Origin: Platanthera guangdongensis
Lineage: Eukaryota > Streptophyta > Magnoliopsida > Asparagales > Orchidaceae
DNA: 64,000 nucleotides
Reading direction: 5' to 3'
Assembly: GCA_039583875.1 (NCBI GenBank)
Contig: CM077158.1
Coordinates: 242,157,447-242,221,446 of the forward strand
Below are positions 32,863 to 44,198 of the stretch, piece after piece. A program made the translations under genes and the position numbers. Numbering within the stretch: the stretch's first letter is position 1; the number at the start of each line of letters is the position of its first letter. A model generated the notes under the pieces. The model was not told the origin of the DNA, did not search any database, and saw only the letters and a program-made list of their open reading frames with translations.

Positions 32863-33760
32863 TACTGAATCGCCTTGGCGAGACCGATGAGCTCTTGCTC
32901 ATATGTTGGTAACGTCCGGTGGTGGATGGCCATTTGACGGCTGAAATAGGCGATGGGGTGACTCTCCTGCTGCAACACCGCACCATAGCCTACACCTGAC
33001 ACGTCACACTCGACAAGGAACAGCTCAGTGAAGTCCGGAAGGCAGAGAACCAGAGCGGACAGCAAGGCCACTTGAAGAGAATGGAATGCCTGTGTCGCCG
33101 CGTCAGTCCATACAAATGCATTCTTCCGAAGCAAGCTGATTAGGGGGGCGACGATGCTGCTGTAGTCGTGGATGAAGAGGTGGTAATAGCCCGTGAGGCC
33201 GAGAAATACCCGGAGGTCGGTGATGTTTTGCGGCAGGGGCCACGACACCACTCCCTCGAGCTTGGCCGAGTCGGTCGAGACCCCCGAGTGGTCCACCACA
33301 TGGTACAAATAAGTGATCGAGCGCTGCCCAAACGAGCACTTTGAAGGCTTGAGAACCAATTGATACGTGTGCGCCAGACTGAGGACGACCCGAAGATGAC
33401 GTAGGTGTTCCTCCCAAGATTTTCTATACCCCAAAATATCATTAAAAAAAACCAGAATAGACTTGCAGAGGAAGGGTTGGAATACCTCATTCATCAACGC
33501 TTGAAAAGTAGAGGGTGCGTTCGTTAGGCCGAAAGACATAACCAGAAACTTGAAGTGCCCGTGATGCGTCCGAAAGGCCGTCTTCTCCACGTCCTTACCC
33601 GCCATGCGGACTTGATGGTACCCGAAAAACAAGTCGAGCTTGGAGAAGAAGCATGCTCCATGTAGCTCGTCCAGAAGCTCCTCGACTACCGGAATAGGGA
33701 ATTTGTCTTTGACGGTAATTGCGTTGAGGGCACGGTAGTCACACACCTGCGCCACATGCT
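32844..33760 (-). pseudogene. Element G reverse transcriptase (Ty3/gypsy), broken
   Basis: A 303-codon minus frame covers RT and most of RNase [51 protein letters not shown], and the catalytic box as VFFNDILGYRKS (normally FFDDILVYS). GLTGYYHLFIHDYS and SHPIAYFSRQMA follow. The first catalytic Asp of the box is Asn. A frameshift near 33760 separates it from the upstream part. Confidence 0.9.
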
Positions 33761-34660
33761 GTCCTTGTGCACCAACAGTACCAGAGAAGAGAAAGGTGAA
33801 ACGATGCGCCGAATGAGGCCCTGTTGGAGGAGGAGATCACATCGACGTTCGATCTCGTCCTTCTGGAGGAAGGGGTAGCGGTATGGTCGCAGCACCACCG
33901 CAGCCGCCCCTGGAAGGAGGCAAATGCGATGGTCCTTCCGTCGCCTCGGTGGAAGACCCAAGCGTGGGCTGAAAATCCCGGGAAACGACTGAAGAAGGGC
34001 AGCAAGATCCGCCGGATGGTCCCCCGACTGGTGTGTGGGAGAGTCCAACGGTTTTGTATGGAGTAAAAAGGAGGACAGAGACTGTTGTGGAACTTGCCCT
34101 TGCCACTGTACCAAGCGAGAGCATGCACGCCATGAGATGGTCATACGATCAAAATCCCACGTGAGGGGCCCCAATGTGCGCAGCCAACGAACGCCCAACA
34201 CGATGTCAAATCCCCGAAGATCGACAAGAAAGAGGTCAGTCTAGAAAGAAGAGCCGTCCACATGGAAAGCGACGTGCTGACATACCCCCGGGCACGACAT
34301 CTGTTGGCCGTTTGCAACCGTCACCTGGACGTGGCTGCGCGCCACATACGGAAGATGAAGCTGGAGGGCCCTGTCCTTGCAGATGAAACTGTGGGTGCTA
34401 CCCGTGTCCAAAAGATCGAGGAGTGACGTACCCATGATTGTCACAAAAAGCTGAATGGTGCAGCCCTCCTGCGGTCCGGCTAAGGCATGGAGAGACAATT
34501 GTGGTGTGCTGGAATCGTCAAACCCATCGTCGTCATCCTCATGTGGGTCGTCCACTTCCAACCAAAACAGGCGCTTGAACCGATGAGTGGATGTGTATAA
34601 CTCATCACAATTGTAACATAAATCCTTCTCACGACGGGCCTCCATCTCCGGACGGGACAA
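33686..34660 (-). pseudogene. Element G zinc knuckle, protease and RT lead-in, broken
   Basis: On -, CYNCDELYTSTHRFKRLF (knuckle-like, with the GH changed) is followed by the protease with DLLDTGSTHSFI (approx. 34425-34390) and AFHVDGSSF at a TAG near 34240. The same frame resumes with LGVRWLRTLGPLTWDF and FPGIFSPRLGLPPRR, and then HRICLLPGAAAVVLRPYRYP and IRRIVSPFSSLVLLV. That is the spacer and first RT strand. Confidence 0.83.
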
Positions 34661-35437
34661 ACGGCGGCGAAAAGTAGGCTGCGGGGGCTAGTAGCCCTCC
34701 GACGGTTGAGAGTTGACGAACGGTAGTGGTGGTCAAGGGCGGCCTGAGGCCGGCCAATCCAAGGCGAGGCGTCGTTCGAACCCGCGGGCTAGACTCATAG
34801 CCGTCAATAGATCCGGTGGCTTCTGAAATTCCACATCCCAACGGAGCCGGTCGGGCAATCCGGCGGTGAAGAGTGGAACTTGTTGGGATGGCAACACGGT
34901 CGTGGCACGTGAGAGTAACATCTGAAATTGCTCCAGATAGGAGTCGATGGAGCCGGTGTACTTGAGAGCAATAAGGTCGTCGAGAGGGTTGCCCGGCATG
35001 GACGGCCCAAAGTAGAGGGAGCATGCTGCGCGGAATTCATCCCACGAGGTGGTAGGGTACTCCCGGAGGACTTGCGTGACCCACAGTTGCGCCAGACCTA
35101 GGAGGTGGAACGAGGCGATGCTGACACGCTCCTCGTCCAGAGTGTGTTGGTTAGCGAAGAAGAAGTCGCAACGCGTTAGCCATGGTAAGGGGTCTTCGCG
35201 ACCCTCATATAGGAGAAAATCCATACGGACAAAACGGTTGCCGGAGTAGGTGTCGCCGCGAGGAGCCGAGTCCACCCGACTCTCAGAGGGAGATGCTGCG
35301 GGGTGCAGTGGTGGTGGAGTTGCATTGTAGGTGGAGTCTAAGCGCACATTTTGGGCGTCCATCTTGACATTTTGAGTGGCGAACATCGACTGAAACATCT
35401 CCATGAGTTGGACGATAGAAGGACCACCGTCGGCCAT
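34661..35437 (-). pseudogene. Element G gag (Ty3/gypsy), broken
   Basis: The likely start is ATG at 35437 (MADGGPSIVQLMEMFQSMF), downstream of the primer-binding site; the longer open frame into the LTR is not expected to be used. The gag core has RMDFLLYEGREDPLPWLTR, FANQHTLDEERVSIASFHLL, AQLWVTQVLREYPTTSWDEF and LIALKYTGSIDSYLEQFQ. The frame is interrupted by TGA near 34731 and TAG near 34690 before the knuckle. Confidence 0.85.
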
Positions 35438-35567
35438 GGGAAGAAGAGAAACTGCCAGAGACGGCAGCGGTCCTGCAGGCTCTCTGGAGGGCGGAAGAGG
35501 TGCAGCCGGTCGACGAAACCCGGAGAGGGCGGCGCGGTATGTGCCAGGTAGGGAGATCCCGACGTTT

Positions 35568-35580
35568 GGCTCTGATACAA
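35568..35580 (-). other. Primer-binding site of element G
   Basis: ctctgatacaaag lies just left of the LTR start (tgttatgacc, 35584). It is a one-mismatch complement of tggtatcagag. Confidence 0.72.
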
Positions 35581-35583
35581 AGT

Positions 35584-36132
35584 TGTTATGACCTCCCGAT
35601 CTGGATCTTGTCAGGGGACCAACTGGGAAGGAGATCCCCGGAGGAGGGGCCAAATCTTCTCCCGACGGTGCTATGGTGGGAAGCTTTGGGTACCAGTGAG
35701 GAGGAAGGAGGGGAAGGAAGAAGAAGAGATTGAGGAGAAGATAGGGAACATGGGAGAGGAGCTTGGGCCGGCGACGGAGGAATCTCGGACTCGGTATTTG
35801 TTGCGGCTAGGGTTCCGTTCTGAATAGAGAAAGAAGGAGAGCGATTAGAGAGAGAGAGATTTGAGGAGAAAATACTTGCTTGCCTCCATCCACACAACCA
35901 ACTGGACCATATAGGTCCACACAACCAAACAGACCATATAGGTCCCAAAGATCAAACCCACATTTTAATTGGTCGCGCCCCTCACCTGTGCTTACTACAA
36001 GTGAGATAAAATACTAAATAAAATATGAAATGCGATACAATAACATAGGATGTAAATCATGCGGTCTCGGTTGGTCGACGACGCTCATACGTGCGACCCC
36101 AATATGAATCTGGTGCGTCGAGCACCGTAACA
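35584..36132 (-). mobile_element. Element G, complete right (5') LTR (549 bp)
   Basis: Runs on + from tgttatgacctcccg to cgagcaccgtaaca. The part from about 35671 on matches 30981-31423, including the GA-rich block and tttaattggtcgcgcccctcacc. Differences are several per hundred bases. Confidence 0.9.
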
Positions 36133-37250
36133 TATACGATATATAATACTCCAAAAGTATGAGATTTACAATTTTCAGGAACTCTTAGATGCGAGATATT
36201 TTTTCAAAATTGTAATTATTTAAATAAATACCTATTAATTGAAGAGTGTCTACCAACTAATATTAAATATAATAATGCCATTTTTGTCTAAGTGGTATGG
36301 TGCTGACTTGCCTGAGGCCGAACCTAATTATCAAAAATATGCCATTGAATTATATAAATTAGAACTCTTTCATAGACAAGAATCTTATAAAACTAAATTC
36401 TTAAACATATATAGTATTCATTTACTGTCTATTACTAATATAAAAGGAAACGTTGGATTGCTACAATATTTTGTCCATTGCATTTATGTTTCCGATTTTA
36501 CCACTCCCTTGTTCACTCTCCGTCCTTCGCTGCTTCCTGTTTAAAAAAAAATTGCACCTGCCGCCGCCTTTTCGATGTCGCCTCCGCCGGTGATGTGGGA
36601 GAGAGAGAGAGGGAGGGGAGAGAGAAAGAGAGGGGAGGAGATCGAGAGCCAGGCGGCGTTGCCAGCTCGAGTGGACGTGGAGGTCGGGGATCTGAGAGGT
36701 GGGAGGTGCTCGATTTCGGCCTTGGCTTGCTGTGGGAGTCGTCCTAGAGGGGAGAGCATCTCTGAGGATGTGATCTTGAGGTGGCCGACCATGGCTGCTT
36801 GGAGGAGGGAGGAGCTCAGGAGCTTGGAGATGGCCGGCCATGGCTATTGGAGAGAGAGAGAGGTGGCAGACCATGGCTGTTGGAGAGAGAGAGAGGGAGA
36901 GAGAGAGAGAGAAAGAGAAAGAGAGAGACAGTTATGTTGAATCCGACGGAAACTTGAGGGCAGAGAGTTTGGCGGAAAGCTCGTCGGCGGCCTTCAGATA
37001 CTAAATTATATATACTTAGGACTTATGACATAAGAATTAATTTATAATTAACTTATATTTATTTTAAGTTAATACTTAAATAATAATAAACGGATACTTA
37101 TTATAAGTTAACAGATACTTATTACAAGTTAACAGATACTTATTATAAGTTAACAGATACTTAGAATTAACTTATACATATTAAATAATAATAAATTATA
37201 CTTATAAATAATAAATTTAATAATAATTAATTACAATAAAAATTTTAAAA
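36133..37250. other. AT-rich and GA-rich filler without recognisable genes
   Basis: 36133-36540 is AT-rich with a short unsupported ORF (36239-36544). 36596-36935 is dominated by gagagaga runs, with three loose copies of a gaccatggctg-ttggag motif. 36990-37250 is AT-rich. ORFs on both strands in the GA-rich part are low complexity. I see no gene. Confidence 0.6.
37092..37171. repeat. 21-bp tandem repeat, about 4 copies
   Basis: Unit gatacttattataagttaac recurring every 21 bp, AT-rich, just left of the GC-rich foldback. Confidence 0.8.
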
Positions 37251-37700
37251 ATTTAAAATTCTCCAATATACGAGCTTCTTTGCACAGGCTACGCCCGTGC
37301 TCGAAGCTCTCGGACGGCCTTCGGCCGCATCCAGGTGGGCTTTGCCCGCCTCCGCACGGGCTTCGCCCGTTCTTGATGCTCCGGGCGACCTTCAGCTGAA
37401 TGGAAGTGAGCCTCGCTTCCACACAGTTCACCGGCTCGGCGCCGCAACGGCCACTCGCGGCCTCCCGAACGCGTATGTATCCTGGGGGTCCGCGAGTGGC
37501 CGTTGCGGCGCTGAGCCGGTGAAATGCGTGGAAGCGGGGTCCGCTTCCATACAGCCGAAGGCCGCCCGGAGCATCAAGCACGAGCGAAGCCCCTGCGGAG
37601 GCGGGCGAAGCCCGCCTGGATGCGGCCGAAGGCTGCCCGAGACCTTTCTAGAAAGGACGTAGCCCGTGCGAAGAAGCTCGTATATCAGAAGAATTTAAAA
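37251..37700. repeat. GC-rich long palindrome (foldback) with about 215-bp arms
   Basis: The left arm (about 37251-37466) and right arm (about 37484-37700) are inverted copies meeting around cgaacgcgtatgtatcc. Shared blocks include cgagcttctt, ccttcggccgcatccagg, gggctt-gcccgcctccgca, gatgctccgggcg and cgccgcaacggccactcgcg. The palindrome extends a few bases into AT-rich flanks (ttaaaattct/agaagaatttaaa). GC content is far above the surroundings. ORFs in it are mirror artefacts. Confidence 0.9.
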
Positions 37701-37709
37701 CCAACACTA

Positions 37710-37755
37710 AATTGTTAAAAACACCGCACTTTTGGCTAATCACACCGCATTGTTA
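37710..37755. mobile_element. Element J (Mutator-like), left terminal inverted repeat
   Basis: aattgttaaaaacaccgcac and ttttggctaatcacaccgca are inverted at 41250-41288 with few changes. Further caccgca motifs follow at about 37765, 37790 and 37829, resembling subterminal transposase sites. A clean 9-bp target duplication was not recognised. Confidence 0.82.
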
Positions 37756-38194
37756 AAGGCACCGCAGTTTTTCACATTTTGTTAAAAGCACCGCACATTG
37801 TTATCCGTACCGCAAGTGAGATAAACGCACCGCACTTAACATATGAATTAAAATATGTTCTTATTGAATTACAACATTAATGTAAACTCAATAGAGACAA
37901 TATTTGATACAAAAAATCATCAAATGTGTTGTCCAATTTGTTGTGATCTTCATGCCCTATAAAGAATAAGGAAAGAAATTTTAAATACGCATTCAAGTTG
38001 TATAATAAAAAGTAAAAGTTGATTTAAATTTTTTTTTACCAAAAAGACAAAATATTTGATACCAAAAAACATGAAATCTTTTCTCCAAAAATTTGTGAAC
38101 TTCATCTTCCTATATAATTCAACCAAAAAGTTAACAACGCAATTTTATAAATTTAAAAATAATAATAACGTAAAGTAAGTTTTACTAACCGTTG

Positions 38195-38521
38195 TCAGAA
38201 GTCCTCTAAACTGATAACCGAAGTGTTCTTTATAGTCGTCAGTGGAAGGATTATCCGTGACATATATGTGGATTCCCACGGCTGTGCAAACTCCTCATGA
38301 AACCTTCTCCATGGCGAGAATAATGATGGCAATGGACAATTGTCACGCAGAGTTAGCGCCACGGAATGATTTCCATTTATGAATCCAATGAAAATTAGTT
38401 TCGGCTCTGTCGGTGGAATCGAATGCAGTGGAAGAAATGTAAAACACTGATCACGTGATAGCTGAACAACGACAACATTATAGAATGATGCAATTACCAA
38501 ACCCATATCAGGAAGTGACAT
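38195..38521 (-). pseudogene. OTU-protease-like C-terminal part attached to the element J transposase
   Basis: On - this reads MSLPDMGLVIASFYNVVVV, a cluster of hydrophobic strands, then FINGNHSVALTLR, PLPSLFSPWRRFHEEF and AQPWESTYMSR. From family knowledge this is the second half of an OTU-like cysteine protease domain found at the end of some plant Mutator-like transposases, with the GNH motif near the catalytic His. The first half with the catalytic Cys (GDGNC type) is absent. A one-base shift near 38500 separates it from the upstream frame. Confidence 0.65.
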
Positions 38522-39492
38522 CCATTTTTCAACTGGTGCGGGTCTTGAGAAGAAGTTCTTTGTTGATATGTTGCTCTTTTTCGAGCATTCAATTTAACCA
38601 CTTTCTTCATCTTGTTTTCTTCGGATTGTGAACCTTCCATAGCAAGAACATGTTCAAAATAGGAAGGATCGCGTTTTGTGTTTTTCGTGTTATCCTGAAA
38701 TTTTTTATAACTCCCTTTTGGTGTTCCTTTTAGACGCATCGGCACCAAAAGCTCAACTGTTTTGCTACATGAGGGATCAACAAATTCTCGGAGTTTCCTT
38801 TTCATTGCTTTTTTTTGTTGAAAACTTGACTCCGCAAACTTTTTAAGAATGGCTTCAACTTCGTTGTTAATATCAATGTCCACTTTTTCTTTTTTCTCTC
38901 CTTGTAATGCCAATTGCTTCCAATGCACATTTACCAACCATAGAGGGAGCGATTTTGATTGCAATATGTACGGTAACAGCTCGTGTGAGCACGACAAACC
39001 TATTGTAAACCTCTTTCTATATGTACAGTTTTTAGCATACGACATTTGAGAACCTTTGAGTAATATTTCCTCTTCCTCTTTAATGAACTCAAGTGCCTTC
39101 AGAGAGCAATTTCCAAGTAAATCTGCGTACAGAAATCCGCTAAAATCTTTATTTACCTGTATGCAGCTCTGACCAAAGGACCTTTTAATGTCCGTATGTT
39201 GGATATTGATCATTTGATCAAACGTCTTCCATATGGTGGTCAAATTACCAATACTAACTTCAAGAAATTTTTTTAACATACTATGCCCACTCTCCACCTT
39301 GTTTGTAGTTGTACTACCTAAATGCAGAAATTTGTCAACCCTTGCAGAAACAAAATATTCCTTGTATGTATCAACCCACGAAGACGTAACATACCCCAAT
39401 GCATCTTTGTAATCAGAAGCAAAATCGGCCAATAATGTGTTGTATTTCATAGTGAAATCATTTACCGTAGGTGCATCGATTAAACTTGTCAT
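38494..39492 (-). pseudogene. Element J transposase, C-terminal half
   Basis: A 332-codon minus frame with VTSSWVDTYKEYFVSARVDKF-type sequence, TTTNKVESGHSMLKKFLE, the SWIM-like zinc motif around IGLSCSHELLPY and a Lys-rich tail. This is the region after the catalytic core in FAR1-related Mutator-like transposases. The frame differs from the catalytic part, so a shift lies near 39490. Confidence 0.85.
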
Positions 39493-39960
39493 GCACGCAT
39501 AAAGCGATCACATTCTTTACCTTTGCTAAAATATTTTTTACAATTGGCCAACACATTCATGTTAATGTGAATCTGACACAATATATTTTTGGCACTTGGA
39601 AATGTAGCTTTGATAGCATTCATAAGGGAGAGTTCTCTATCTGTAACAAGCACAACCAGTGTTGATAATGGTTCAAACAATGATTAAAAACATTCAAGTG
39701 CCCATCTATAATTACTTTCGGTTTCATCGGACATGAAACAAAAACATGAGAAGAATGACTGATATGTTGAAGTCACTTCTACTATACATAATAATGGTAT
39801 GCGATATCAGTTTGTTTTGTAGGTGCAATCAAGTTGGAAAACAGTCGGAAACACGTTACTCAATTTGATGGAGACAGGATGAGCAAAAAATAAACTTTGC
39901 AGACGGTCGGTGCTATCAACAACGCGGTTGAAGCTGACATAGCCCTCCAACATGATACTC
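39489..39960 (-). pseudogene. Element J transposase catalytic core (MULE domain), broken
   Basis: On - the order is VFFAHPVSI-like, then LDCTYKTN (first catalytic Asp, about 39830), PLLCIVEVTSTYQ, ETESNYRWALECF, and LVVLVTDRELSLMNAIK (second Asp, about 39640) with the CQIHINMNVLA motif. Stops interrupt it, including one right after YKTN. It matches the Mutator DDE transposase layout in spacing and motifs. Confidence 0.85.
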
Positions 39961-40580
39961 TTTTATATGAATTGTATTGGTGTACCTCCAGCTAACTCCT
40001 TTTTGTGTAGCCGTACTCGTTCGTTATAAATAGTTCTTATGACTGTTTTGTTCGTAAAACTATTTTTTTTAACCGCGACTAAAATCTTCCTTGGTTTTAC
40101 TCCTGAAGCATACATATCCTCCACTATCTTAGCTTCCTCCTCCAATCCCCCAACATATGCGTGCGCCTCCAAGTGAACAAGGTCATGATTATGCAAACCA
40201 CAAATAACCGTTACCTTCCACTCATCTACATGTGCTTCCTTTTTTCCGGAAATAAAAAACGGGCAACCACATCTTTTATTTGATGATTTTTGAATGTCCT
40301 TCTTTACAAAATCTTTCTTATTTTGATTGTCGTGATGATGACCACCTCTATCACAGCCTAAGAGAACACGGAGTGTGAGCCGACCAACTAGCTTATCTGA
40401 ACGTGTAATAGTGATAAAAAAACTCAAATGTCTCGTGATTTTTTGTCCTCACTCAATTAATGTCTCTCTTGTACGAAATACTTGATCCGTTGCAAAATGA
40501 GAACCCATATCCACTTCACTAACTTTTGGGATCTTTTCATAAGGGGCAATTTCAAGAGAAATATGCATACTAGTACCCTA
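39961..40580 (-). pseudogene. Element J transposase N-terminal FAR1-type DNA-binding region, broken
   Basis: On -, DMGSHFATDQVF and a stop near 40460 precede the FAR1/WRKY-GCM1-like zinc domain. That reads LRVLLGCDRGG, KRCGCPFFISG, WKVTVICGLHNHDL and HAYVGGLEEEAK (approx. 40370-40130). The linker PRKILVAVKKNSFTNKTVIR follows. C-C-H-H ligands (CDRGG, CGCP, HNH) are visible. The product would bind element ends during transposition; host FAR1 factors share this ancestry. Confidence 0.88.
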
Positions 40581-40649
40581 CATATACTGCAAAGATCATT
40601 AAGTTTTTTATTCAAACATTCTACAATACGAAGGAGGAATAATAACTGC

Positions 40650-41249
40650 AAAAAACTAAACTTTTAACACAAGTGGTGGGTGCAAAGACTAAGCTTTTTA
40701 CACAAGATTTTAACACAAGTAATGTGAGAGATTAAAAAAATAATTGGCAAACTTTTCTTCACACAGAAGTATCTATAAAGAAATAAAAAGGTCATCGGAA
40801 AGGGAAAAAAGAAAAAAATACAACCAAGGGAGGAAATTGGTTTGCGGGTCAGTTTTTAAAGTGTGGCAAAGAGTCATGACATTTGTTTCTCAAATCAGGT
40901 CACTTGATCTTTACCTAGCGGCGTGCAGGAGACAAAGCCAGCGGCGTGCAGGAGGCGGAAGGAGATGCGGCGTCGTGAAGAACTGGGCTCCCACGGTCAG
41001 CGGCGAAAAGGGGCCGGTCGTCGGCTACGGGGGTCGACGGCGGAAAGGGTGCGATAGTCGGCTTCCGGTGTCGGCGACGGAAAGGGGGCGGTGGTCGGTT
41101 GCTGGTGTCGGCGTCGGAAAGGGGGCGGTCGTCGTCGAGTGGGAATCGGCCGAGAGAGAGGGATCGGGAAATTAGGGTTGCAGTGCGAGGATGGAGGAGT
41201 GCGGATATATTTTGAGAACGGTATATTTTAAGGGTTAAAATACCTAAAT
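40650..41249. other. 5' flank of the element J transposase with a GC-rich block
   Basis: Non-coding on current evidence. 40915-41165 is strikingly GC-rich, with repeated ggtcggcg/ggaaaggg motifs against an AT-rich background. It may be a promoter-proximal CpG-rich leader or captured host sequence; I cannot identify a source gene. Confidence 0.45.
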
Positions 41250-41288
41250 GCGGTGCGATTAGCCAAAATTGCGGTGCTTTTAACAATT
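41250..41288. mobile_element. Element J, right terminal inverted repeat
   Basis: cggtgcgattagccaaaatt and gcggtgcttttaacaatt are the reverse complement of the left end at 37710-37755. Together they delimit a Mutator-like element of about 3.6 kb. Confidence 0.82.
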
Positions 41289-41355
41289 CCCAAATAATAT
41301 TCATTTTATTGTATTATAGAAAGAATAAATATCACATCATATTGTTGATGGGAGT

Positions 41356-42542
41356 TGATGAGGATTGACGATGCAGAACTGCGGTGGAGCATGAGTTTTG
41401 GGCCCGTTCAGGGCCAATTGGCTACTTGTCATATTTAGCATTTCTGGATCGACAATCAGACTTCGCAGATACGTCTAGAATTTTGTTTACTTACATTTAC
41501 ATATATTATATTGTATTTTTTGGTCTTTATTTAGTGTAATCGGGTTCGTTACATTAACGACCAATCATAACTGTTGATGTAGTGGATGCCTTAATGTTGT
41601 TTTAATATAAATAGTAGTGGGGTTGCTTGGATGTTATTGCAGATTTTAGAGAAGTTCATTCTCGGAAACCGGCGATCCCCTCACGATGAAGACTCTATGA
41701 GGCCATAAACGACGACTCCTAGGTGGTTTCTTGCACCCCAATGGTATTCCTTATCCATAACCTTTATATTTCTCCTCCCAAGCCCTAACCGACCCCCTCT
41801 TGCCCCTCCAAAATAGTAGGCTTTCCATCAACCGCCGCCCACCCTGCTTCCTAGTCCAAACCACCCCGCCCCAGCCAAAAGCCGACTAGTTTCTGCTCCC
41901 CTGCATACGCCCCACCGCGCCCTTGTTGCCACCCTACCTTTCTGCATCCCCCTCGTTATAGCCACACCCCCCTGTTTTCTCAAACCTAGAAGCCTCAACC
42001 CTATTTCCCTAGCTTGAGATCCGCGACACCTCCCCAATCCCCCCTCCACTCAGATCCAGCATCCGCTCATATCCAAACCCAATCTCCGCCACCGATCTCC
42101 TCACCAGATTATCTTTATTGCGTTGCACATCCTCATAATCTCATCTCTCCTCCTACTGCTACCTTGTACTTTGTGGTATTTATTTGTTGTATGGATCTTT
42201 GTTTTCTATATTAAAATATGGTGTTGTGATTTCATGTTTGTGTGGATAAATAACATCGTTGAATTTTGTTCTAGATTTAGTTGTGATCTGCATGAGGGAA
42301 TCATTCACTGCACGCTTTTCTTTGACCCTCCACGCAGAGGAAAGCCATTACTTGATAGCTCAAAAGAAAATTATTTTCGCTTGTTTATTATCATTGCGGG
42401 TTTAATGTTTATTGTCAGCTTTTGATTATTGTCGTCGTTCCTTGCCTGGTTGCATCACATTTAATGGTAAGGTTGTAAGGTCAAAATCCCACCATCCACT
42501 AGAGTTGCATCGTAGTCTCATTTCACACCCTACCCTACATCA
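41356..42542 (+). mobile_element. Element E, 5' LTR (about 1187 bp)
   Basis: Starts tgatgaggattgacga and ends accctacatca. It matches 51248-52437 over its length, for example gccaattggctacttgtcat, ttaatataaata, cctcccaagccctaacc-like and caccatccactagagttgca. ORFs inside it are unsupported. No convincing target duplication was found. Confidence 0.9.
41606..41614 (+). promoter_or_regulatory. TATA box of the element E 5' LTR
   Basis: tataaatag is conserved at the same place in the 3' LTR (51497-51505), about 250 bases into each LTR. Confidence 0.6.
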
Positions 42543-42544
42543 AT

Positions 42545-42556
42545 TGGTATCAGAGT
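42545..42556 (+). other. Primer-binding site of element E
   Basis: tggtatcagagt lies two bases after the LTR end, a near-perfect initiator-Met site. Confidence 0.88.
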
Positions 42557-43274
42557 CAGGTTTGGGCCATATTTATATACTTAGTGGTAGGTCATAAATA
42601 TTCTTTAAGTTCATTCCTCTCATTTATTTGGGTATCTTGAGTCTATGTATGCCCGCTCACATAAAGCCCCTTCAGAGAGATCCTCATGTTACTACGATGA
42701 ATATTCTCGATCGCAATATACCCCTTCCAGAGATCGTGTCGACCCTTTGACATGATTCCATTATGCTAGAGCCTAGAGACAATCACTACAATGAGAGGTC
42801 CTCATGTTATCTTCATTACACCTCTCCACGACTTTATGATGGTAGGGATGAGTTTCGTTCGGGTCATTATTGTCACACCTTGCCACTATTTGAGGAATCA
42901 AAGTTCATATATGCTTGAACCCATAAAGCTCCTCCAAAGAGGTCCTCGTACTATCATGTTGATCATCCTCGCCCTCCGTCGCACGCTCGTAGAGATCACG
43001 TCTACCCTTGGGCACAATTTGATTATGTTAGGGGCGACTCTTTAGATGGTTATCAGGAGCCATATAGAAGTCACCATCATCAGGATAACATAACACGTAG
43101 AGAATCCTAGTGTTATGAAAACGGAGATGTCAAAAGCTGATTTTCAGTGATTGTTCGTTTGACGATTTGATTGTATTGATGCTCAATTTGATCGCCTGAA
43201 AGCTACCTTTAAAGAAACTAGTAGGATAAAACCTTGGTAATTAGGTGAAGTCACCAATACATCTAGTAGTGCTC

Positions 43275-43672
43275 AAGGCGCAGGCGTGCGTCCGAAGAAG
43301 GCAAGACGTAACCACATTCATTTTAAATAATCAGCATCAACCATCTGCTCATCATCATGAATAGTTTATTCATATATTCTGCTCATTAATCATTTTTTAC
43401 TATCGTTTATATCTCTTAAGAAATAACATTAATATGATCTCTTACATAATATCCAAGTCTCAACGATCAATTTTGTTTTACTATCAATAATTATATAAAA
43501 ATTATTGAGTTATTGCATTATTTTTTCATTATTTAAAAAAAGGTTTACAACAAAAATCACACTCAGATGCGCCTTTAATGTCTAAAGGTGCAAAAAACGC
43601 ATGAAGGCGCAAACCCCTGAGTCTGGTAAGCCTGGAGCCTTAGACGCGCCTGAGACAACATAAGCTCAGTGC
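43275..43672. mobile_element. Small insertion in element E rich in gcgcc motifs (putative)
   Basis: Homology to element I stops near 43270. The block starts gtgctcaaggcgcaggcgtg and ends ccttagacgcgcctgagaca, with an AT-rich middle. The ends are loosely inverted (ctcaaggcgc / gcgcctgag). Class unknown; a small non-autonomous DNA element is likely. Confidence 0.4.
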
Positions 43673-44198
43673 CCACTTGATTTTAAAGTCGAGTTCGATC
43701 ATGACCGTATGCTACAGGTGGAGAGAAACCTTAGTATGTGGTCATGAAAGTGAGGACGAGCGACTCAGTGACACTGTGATGACATATTCATCCGCTACAC
43801 CTCAGTTAAACCTAGTTCCCCCTTCGACTAGAGATTCAACCCTCTATAGTCTTACCTATTAACCCTCCTTTGAGTATGGGCTTTTCCCATTCTTCCCTGA
43901 TCATCGTCCCACACCACATCATGACCGAGAGTCTTTAACAAGCCCCATGTTGCATCTCCTGATGAGCCACCACATCTTTATGAGGATGAGATTCAGGTGA
44001 GACACTCATTTATGAGTATCGAGTTATTGGTGTCTCTTCCATTTTTGCCCCAATCATGCCTCAGAGAATGGATCTTGAGTGGAGCATCAAGTATGTATGG
44101 TTTTCCTTAAATACACTCAAGCATACTTCTGATATTTTGAGAGCTTACTTTTTAATGAACATCACTTATGAAGTATCGACACTTCAAAAGGCCCAACG

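Noticed and set aside
36461..36940. ORFs of 83-137 codons on both strands
   Set aside because: Low-complexity gagaga sequence; no domain or consistent coding bias.
37231..37718. Overlapping ORFs on both strands with similar sequence
   Set aside because: Mirror images produced by the long palindrome.
40744..41304. ORFs of 129 and 143 codons on opposite strands
   Set aside because: GC-rich leader of a Mutator-like element; no recognisable domain in either.
41828..42425. ORFs in 41.8-42.4 kb and the related 51.7-52.1 kb region
   Set aside because: Both are the same part of the two LTRs of element E and share no conserved frame.
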